NCBI GenBank assembly: GCA_910586215.1
Contig: CAJUGH010000014.1
Location: 1 to 54,218 of the forward strand
DNA from: an uncultured Acetatifactor sp.
GTDB lineage: Bacteria; Bacillota; Clostridia; Lachnospirales; Lachnospiraceae
Length of the DNA stretch: 54,218 bases
Reading direction: 5' to 3'
Shown here one piece after another: positions 50,501 to 54,218 of this stretch (position 1 is its first letter; each line of letters starts with the position of its first letter). Under the pieces are notes generated by a model, which was not told where the DNA came from, did not search any database, and saw only the letters and a list, made by a program, of their open reading frames with translations. The translations under genes were made by a program, and so were the position numbers.

Positions 50501-50914
50501 TCAGCTCTTCACGACCTTCACAGGCACTTCCCCTGTGGTCTCCAGTTCCACACTTAAGGAGAGCTTACCGCCCAGGCCTGTCTTCATGATACCGGTATTC
50601 TTCCCGCCTACAATCACTTCATATTCCGTATCGTCCGTCAGCCCTATGGTAATCTGGGCATCCTTGTCGCCCTCCACCACGAACTCCACACCGTCTTCCT
50701 TCTCCACAAAGTGAAGGACACTGGTACCTGGGACAGATTCATAGAGAAACATCCCGTTCTTCTCCAGCTTCGTGATCTCCCCGTAGGTCTTCACCTTCAG
50801 CAGGTCACCTGCGTGTTCATAGTCTTCCACTTTTGCCTTCTTCGTCAGCTTGTGATTGCCGAAACTGATCGCTCCGTCCGCTTCGCTGCGGAGCAGTTCT
50901 TCCACAACTGCCAT
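50501..50914 (-). CDS. Small conserved protein of unknown function between clpC and radA (137 residues)
   Basis: A predicted beta-rich cytoplasmic protein: 'GAISFGNHKLTKKAKVEDYEHAGDLLKVKTYGEITKLEKNGMFLYESVPGTSVLHF', then 'IGLTDDTEYEVIVGG' and 'GGKLSLSVELETTGEVPVKVVKS'. Similar short proteins next to radA in Lachnospiraceae carry the automatic name 'endosialidase', which I think is unsupported: no catalytic motif is visible. AAGGAGG precedes ATG, with a GTCCGC/GCGGAC hairpin directly before it. Probably co-transcribed with radA, from a -10 box TATAAT at 51019-51024. Confidence 0.75.
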   Translation of the reverse strand: MAVVEELLRSEADGAISFGNHKLTKKAKVEDYEHAGDLLKVKTYGEITKLEKNGMFLYESVPGTSVLHFVEKEDGVEFVVEGDKDAQITIGLTDDTEYEVIVGGKNTGIMKTGLGGKLSLSVELETTGEVPVKVVKS

Positions 50915-50928
50915 GTAGATACCTCCTT

Positions 50929-50946
50929 GTCCGCTTCCTGGCGGAC
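50929..50946 (-). promoter_or_regulatory. Hairpin next to the ribosome site of the 137-residue gene
   Basis: GTCCGC and GCGGAC pair around a 6-base loop, directly followed by AAGGAGG on the mRNA. It matches the arrangement before purL (44652-44669). A TATAAT box lies further upstream at 51019-51024 with a weak -35. Confidence 0.5.
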
Positions 50947-51055
50947 TCCCTTTATGTGCATTTCAACGGCTACGGAATGATTGCCATTCTATAGGTTCCC
51001 TCTTTGTCCTTCTCTTTCATTATAGTATAAAACGCCCCTGTGCGCCACAGCTTTT

Positions 51056-53503
51056 TCAAGTTTTTTCCTTCACGGTAAAAGTCACCTTATCATTCTTGAA
51101 TCCTGCCGTCACTGTGTCCCCTGGCTGTATCTTCTTCCACAGAATCTCCTCTGCCAGGGAATCTTCCACCACAGACTGGATAGCCCGTTTCAAAGGTCTG
51201 GCCCCCATCTTGTTGTCCGCATACTTCTCCACGATGTGTTCCTTCAAGGCAGCCGTGAACTTCAAGTGTATATCCATCTGCTCCTCACATCGCTTATACA
51301 GATTGGAAGCCAGGAGATTGACTATGGCAGTCATATCAGCTTTCCCAAGCTGGTGGAACACGATGATGTCATCAATACGGTTGATGAACTCCGGCTTAAA
51401 GCTTCTCTTGATCTCTTCCATGACCCCGGATTTCATCTTCTCATAATCCTGTTTCGGATTCCCTGCGGCAGCAAATCCCAGGTTCTTGGGATCTACGATC
51501 CGCTGGGCGCCTGCATTGGAGGTCATGATCAGTATGGTATTCTTGAAGCTCACCTTCCGGCCTTTGGAATCAGTGATATGGCCATCGTCCAGCACCTGGA
51601 GCAGAATATTGAACACGTCCGGATGTGCTTTCTCAATCTCATCAAACAGCACTACAGAATACGGGTTCCTGCGGATCTTCTCACTGAGCTGGCCGCCCTC
51701 TTCGAATCCCACATAACCAGGCGGCGAGCCAATCATCTTGGACACAGAATGTCCCTCCATATACTCTGACATGTCCACACGGATAATGGCTTCCTCGGAG
51801 CCGAACATGGCCTCTGCCAATGCCTTGGACAATTCTGTCTTCCCCACGCCGGTAGGACCCAGGAACAGGAAGGATCCGATAGGACGCCGGGGATCCTTCA
51901 GTCCCACCCTGCCTCTGCGCATGGCCCTGGCCACAGCCGTCACAGCCTCCTCCTGGCCAATCACCCGTTTGTGCAGGACACTCTCCAGCTTCAGCAGTCT
52001 CTCACTCTCTTTCTGGGCCAGTTTGGTCACAGGGATCCTGGTCCACATGGCCACCACATCTGCGATCTCATTCTCCCCAATGGTATAGCGCCTGTCGGTC
52101 TCCCGGTTCTCTGCCCGCTTCCGCATCCGCTCTGCCTTCTTCACCAGGTCATCCTGGTTCCTTTTGATCTCTGCCGCCTGGGAAAATGCCTCCATACGGA
52201 TGGAACGCTCAATCTGGAGATCCATCTTCTTGATCTGTTCCAGCAGTTCCTTCTGCTTATCCGGCATATCCATGGAACGCAGCCTGGCACTGGCCGCCGC
52301 TTCATCGATAAGGTCAATGGCCTTGTCCGGCAGGTTCCTGTCATTGATGTAGCGGCCCGACAGCCGCACTGCTGCTTCCACGGCCTGGGAAGTGATAGTC
52401 ACCTGGTGGTGTTCCTCATATTTTCCCTTGATTCCCTCCAGGATCCGGATCGCCTCCTCCTGGGTGGGTTCTTCCACGTTCACGGGCTGGAAACGGCGCT
52501 CCAGGGCAGCATCCTTCTCAATATACTTGCGATACTCCACAATGGTAGTGGCGCCAATCATCTGCAGTTCCCCCCGGGCCAGGGAGGGCTTCAGGATATT
52601 GGAGGCATCGATGGCCCCCTCTGCACCGCCTGCCCCGATCAAAGTGTGCAGTTCATCCAGGAACAGTACCACATTGCCATCCTCTATAACCTCCTTGATG
52701 ACCCGTTTGATCCGCTCCTCGAATTCCCCACGGTATTTGCTGCCTGCCACCATCCCGGACAGATCCAGTGTAAGAACCCTCTTATTCTTCACGGTAAAAG
52801 GCACCTTGCCTTCCACAATACGCAGGGCCAGGCCTTCCACCACCGCCGTCTTGCCCACGCCAGGTTCCCCGATCAGGCAGGGATTGTTCTTGGTACGCCT
52901 GCTCAAGATCTGGATCAGGCGCTGTATCTCATTCTCCCTGCCAATGACAGGATCCAGCCTGCCCTCCCTGGCCAGGGCAGTCAAATCCCTACTGTACTGG
53001 GCAAGGGCTGAGGGCTTGCCCCTGCCAGAGGGCTTTCTCCCCAGGTCTTCCTTGTAGAGATTACCGTCCTGGCCGATGGCAATCAAGGTATCCACATAGA
53101 TCTTCTGAATGTTCACCCCCAGGGTATTCAGCAGCCGCACTGCCACATTCTCCCCTTCCTTGATCAGCGCCATCAGAATATGCTCCGTCCCGGTCTCCTT
53201 CTGGCCAAACCGGGCTGCCTGTACATGGGACTCTTCCAGTACCTTTATGGCCCTGGGGGAATACTCCTCCCGTTCCTTCAGAAAGACACCATTGTCAAAG
53301 GCGATCAGTTCCCGCACCATATCCAGCACCTGGTCCAGTTCCACGCCATTGTCCGTAAGCACCCTGTGGGCAACACCCGTCTGCTCTTTCAGAAGGCCCG
53401 CAAGAATGTGTTCCGTTCCCACGTAGCCCTGTTTTAGGCCCCTGGCATACCTGGAAGCAAGATGCAGTGCTTCTTTTGCTTTATTCGTAAACTGTGGTTG
53501 CAT
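51056..53503 (-). CDS. clpC: ClpC-type AAA+ chaperone/protease subunit
   Basis: An 815-residue Hsp100 unfoldase that feeds damaged proteins to ClpP. The order is an N-terminal double Clp_N domain (1-150), AAA1 with Walker A 'GEPGVGKTAVVEG' (about 210), a middle coiled-coil region (about 415-475, shorter than in ClpB), AAA2 with Walker A 'GPTGVGKTELSKA' (about 550), and a D2-small domain. The initial 'FTNKAKEALHLASRYARGLKQGYVGTEHIL' is the ClpC signature. CtsR, McsA and McsB genes, usual partners in Firmicutes, are not here; a GntR-type regulator gene lies upstream. GGGGG lies 7 bases before ATG. Confidence 0.96.
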   Translation of the reverse strand: MQPQFTNKAKEALHLASRYARGLKQGYVGTEHILAGLLKEQTGVAHRVLTDNGVELDQVLDMVRELIAFDNGVFLKEREEYSPRAIKVLEESHVQAARFGQKETGTEHILMALIKEGENVAVRLLNTLGVNIQKIYVDTLIAIGQDGNLYKEDLGRKPSGRGKPSALAQYSRDLTALAREGRLDPVIGRENEIQRLIQILSRRTKNNPCLIGEPGVGKTAVVEGLALRIVEGKVPFTVKNKRVLTLDLSGMVAGSKYRGEFEERIKRVIKEVIEDGNVVLFLDELHTLIGAGGAEGAIDASNILKPSLARGELQMIGATTIVEYRKYIEKDAALERRFQPVNVEEPTQEEAIRILEGIKGKYEEHHQVTITSQAVEAAVRLSGRYINDRNLPDKAIDLIDEAAASARLRSMDMPDKQKELLEQIKKMDLQIERSIRMEAFSQAAEIKRNQDDLVKKAERMRKRAENRETDRRYTIGENEIADVVAMWTRIPVTKLAQKESERLLKLESVLHKRVIGQEEAVTAVARAMRRGRVGLKDPRRPIGSFLFLGPTGVGKTELSKALAEAMFGSEEAIIRVDMSEYMEGHSVSKMIGSPPGYVGFEEGGQLSEKIRRNPYSVVLFDEIEKAHPDVFNILLQVLDDGHITDSKGRKVSFKNTILIMTSNAGAQRIVDPKNLGFAAAGNPKQDYEKMKSGVMEEIKRSFKPEFINRIDDIIVFHQLGKADMTAIVNLLASNLYKRCEEQMDIHLKFTAALKEHIVEKYADNKMGARPLKRAIQSVVEDSLAEEILWKKIQPGDTVTAGFKNDKVTFTVKEKT

Positions 53504-53518
53504 ATTTATACCCCCGTG

Positions 53519-53566
53519 CCCGCTTCAGCGGGCATACCAATCAATATTTGAAAATTTATTTTCAAA
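53519..53566. promoter_or_regulatory. Palindromes upstream of clpC (possible operator)
   Basis: TTTGAAAAT-TT-ATTTTCAAA (53547-53566) is a perfect 9-bp inverted repeat; GCCCGC-TTCA-GCGGGC (53519-53534) is a second one nearer clpC. The words ATTGGTATG recur nearby on the minus strand (near 53540 and 53625). No CtsR-type GGTCAAA heptads were seen. The first palindrome is a candidate site for the GntR-family protein encoded next door. Confidence 0.45.
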
Positions 53567-53648
53567 CTTTTTACACCTCCCTGTGTGCTGAAAGAGGGAT
53601 GTCTGCACACCCTCCCCGGCACATACCAATCCATATTCTTCCCTTTCT

Positions 53649-54017
53649 CTACCGGTAATCTTCATAGATCTCCTCAATCAGTTCATGTATCTCTTCTTTT
53701 GAAATGTTCCTGCAGCTGCTCTTGGCCAGGATGACCTGCAGTTCCTTCTTCAGTTCCGCAAGGGTCCGCATCCTGTCCACATCCACCGCAATCACGGCAC
53801 CCTTACGTCTATCCACCTTCACAAAACCCTCCTGCTTCAAGACTGTATAGGCCTTGTTCACCGTATGCATATTGATGCCGATGGCATCTGCAAGCTGACG
53901 TACACTTGGCAGGGAATCCCCCTCCTGGTACTGGGAGGTTGCTATTCCCATAATGATCTGGTTCCGCACCTGCAGATACAGGGCTTCCTCACTGTTAAAA
54001 TCTATCTCTATGATCAT
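53649..54017 (-). CDS. GntR-family regulator (YtrA/YhcF subtype)
   Basis: A 122-residue short GntR protein: a winged helix-turn-helix (about 10-75) with 'LYLQVRNQIIMGIATSQYQEGDSLPSVRQLADAIGINMHTVNKAYTVLKQEGFV', then a short helical dimerisation tail instead of a large ligand domain. This size marks the YtrA/YhcF subtype, which often represses adjacent genes. AAAGGGCAG precedes ATG 54017. It has a strong promoter at 54065-54093 and lies 145 bases before clpC on the same strand, so it may control clpC. Confidence 0.88.
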   Translation of the reverse strand: MIIEIDFNSEEALYLQVRNQIIMGIATSQYQEGDSLPSVRQLADAIGINMHTVNKAYTVLKQEGFVKVDRRKGAVIAVDVDRMRTLAELKKELQVILAKSSCRNISKEEIHELIEEIYEDYR

Positions 54018-54064
54018 ACGCTGCCCTTTCCACAAAAATGCCTGACAAGCATTATGTGACATTT

Positions 54065-54093
54065 ATCATATATCAGCCCGTCTTGCGTGTCAA
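54065..54093 (-). promoter_or_regulatory. Strong sigma-A promoter of the GntR gene
   Basis: TTGACA (54088-54093) and TATGAT (54065-54070), 17-base spacer, on the minus strand, about 50 bases before the start. Two TGTCA words follow the -10 box and could be operator half-sites. Confidence 0.75.
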
Positions 54094-54146
54094 CCCATAA
54101 ACCCTGCCAGGACAAGGGAGCAAGTGACGTTACTGCTCAGCCAGCA

Positions 54147-54218
54147 CCATGGGTTAAGGGGATACCATGGGTTAAGGGGATACCATGGGTTAAGGGGATA
54201 CCATGGGTTAAGGGGATA
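54147..54218. repeat. 18-bp tandem repeat, four copies, running off the window
   Basis: CCATGGGTTAAGGGGATA is repeated exactly four times to the last base and probably continues. Each unit carries CCATGG, a 6-bp palindrome, at the joint-proximal end. On the minus strand one frame is open through the repeat (PLNPWY repeated), and on the plus strand one reads PWVKGI. There are no spacers, so it is not a CRISPR array. Confidence 0.9.

Noticed and set aside
50501..50914. Endosialidase
   Set aside because: The name circulates for such proteins, but no glycosidase motif is present in 137 residues.
54147..54218. Possible CRISPR array
   Set aside because: The units are contiguous 18-mers with no spacers and no cas genes nearby.

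Overview
The window reads as a chromosome segment of a spore-forming anaerobic Firmicute, most likely a gut Lachnospiraceae (Clostridium cluster XIVa). The case rests on moderately GC-rich genes with strong AAGGAGG-type ribosome sites, a spoVA gene, a single-chain 1275-residue PurL, Lachnospiraceae-type AAA-ATPase/PD-(D/E)XK proteins, and an ATPase-less carbohydrate ABC transporter paired with a YesM/YesN-type two-component system. The species cannot be fixed from sequence alone.

Layout. 1-1.9 kb: the right end of an AT-richer accessory segment with an AbiEi/AbiEii toxin-antitoxin pair, a terminator and the tail of a Fic-domain gene. 1.9-10.3 kb: a GH2 glycosidase, two GNAT acetyltransferases, an AraC regulator, an isolated spoVAE, a FecR-domain exported protein, and a RidA-shikimate kinase-DMT transporter operon. 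10.4-12 kb: an intact AAA-ATPase/PD-(D/E)XK protein; the tail of a second, decayed copy lies near 8.0 kb. 12.1-25.8 kb: a pectin/rhamnogalacturonan-type utilisation locus. It holds an SGNH esterase, a GH28, a 961-residue protein with a GH105-like C-terminal half, a solute-binding lipoprotein and two permeases on the minus strand. A response regulator and histidine kinase diverge from it, and a YesL-like membrane protein follows. No enzyme there has a signal peptide, so imported oligosaccharides are probably degraded inside the cell. 25.8-26.8 kb: the ruins of a second regulator-kinase-binding-protein locus.

27-37.4 kb: a peptidoglycan-binding SpoIID-like protein, superoxide dismutase, carAB, and an operon of DUF308 membrane protein, radical SAM enzyme and a broken flippase-like gene. 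37.7-40.8 kb: a TetR regulator, a NERD-domain protein, a small unknown gene and a Phd/PIN toxin-antitoxin pair. 40.8-48.9 kb: purL, a second TetR regulator, and three genes of unknown function centred on a 768-residue protein with an N-terminal cyclic-nucleotide-binding-like domain. 48.9-54.2 kb: tRNA-Trp, radA, a small unknown protein, clpC and a GntR regulator, ending in an 18-bp tandem repeat that runs off the window.

Themes. Housekeeping genes alternate with accessory modules. Several genes are visibly decaying (Fic, AAA-ATPase tail, sensor/transporter locus, flippase). A short intergenic repeat (core GAACGGAATGAAGA) recurs downstream of several minus-strand genes. The best candidates for something undescribed are the cyclic-nucleotide-binding-like protein with its two unknown neighbours, the two-domain GH105-like fusion, and the repeat family. 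No CRISPR array, insertion sequence, rRNA or riboswitch was recognised.
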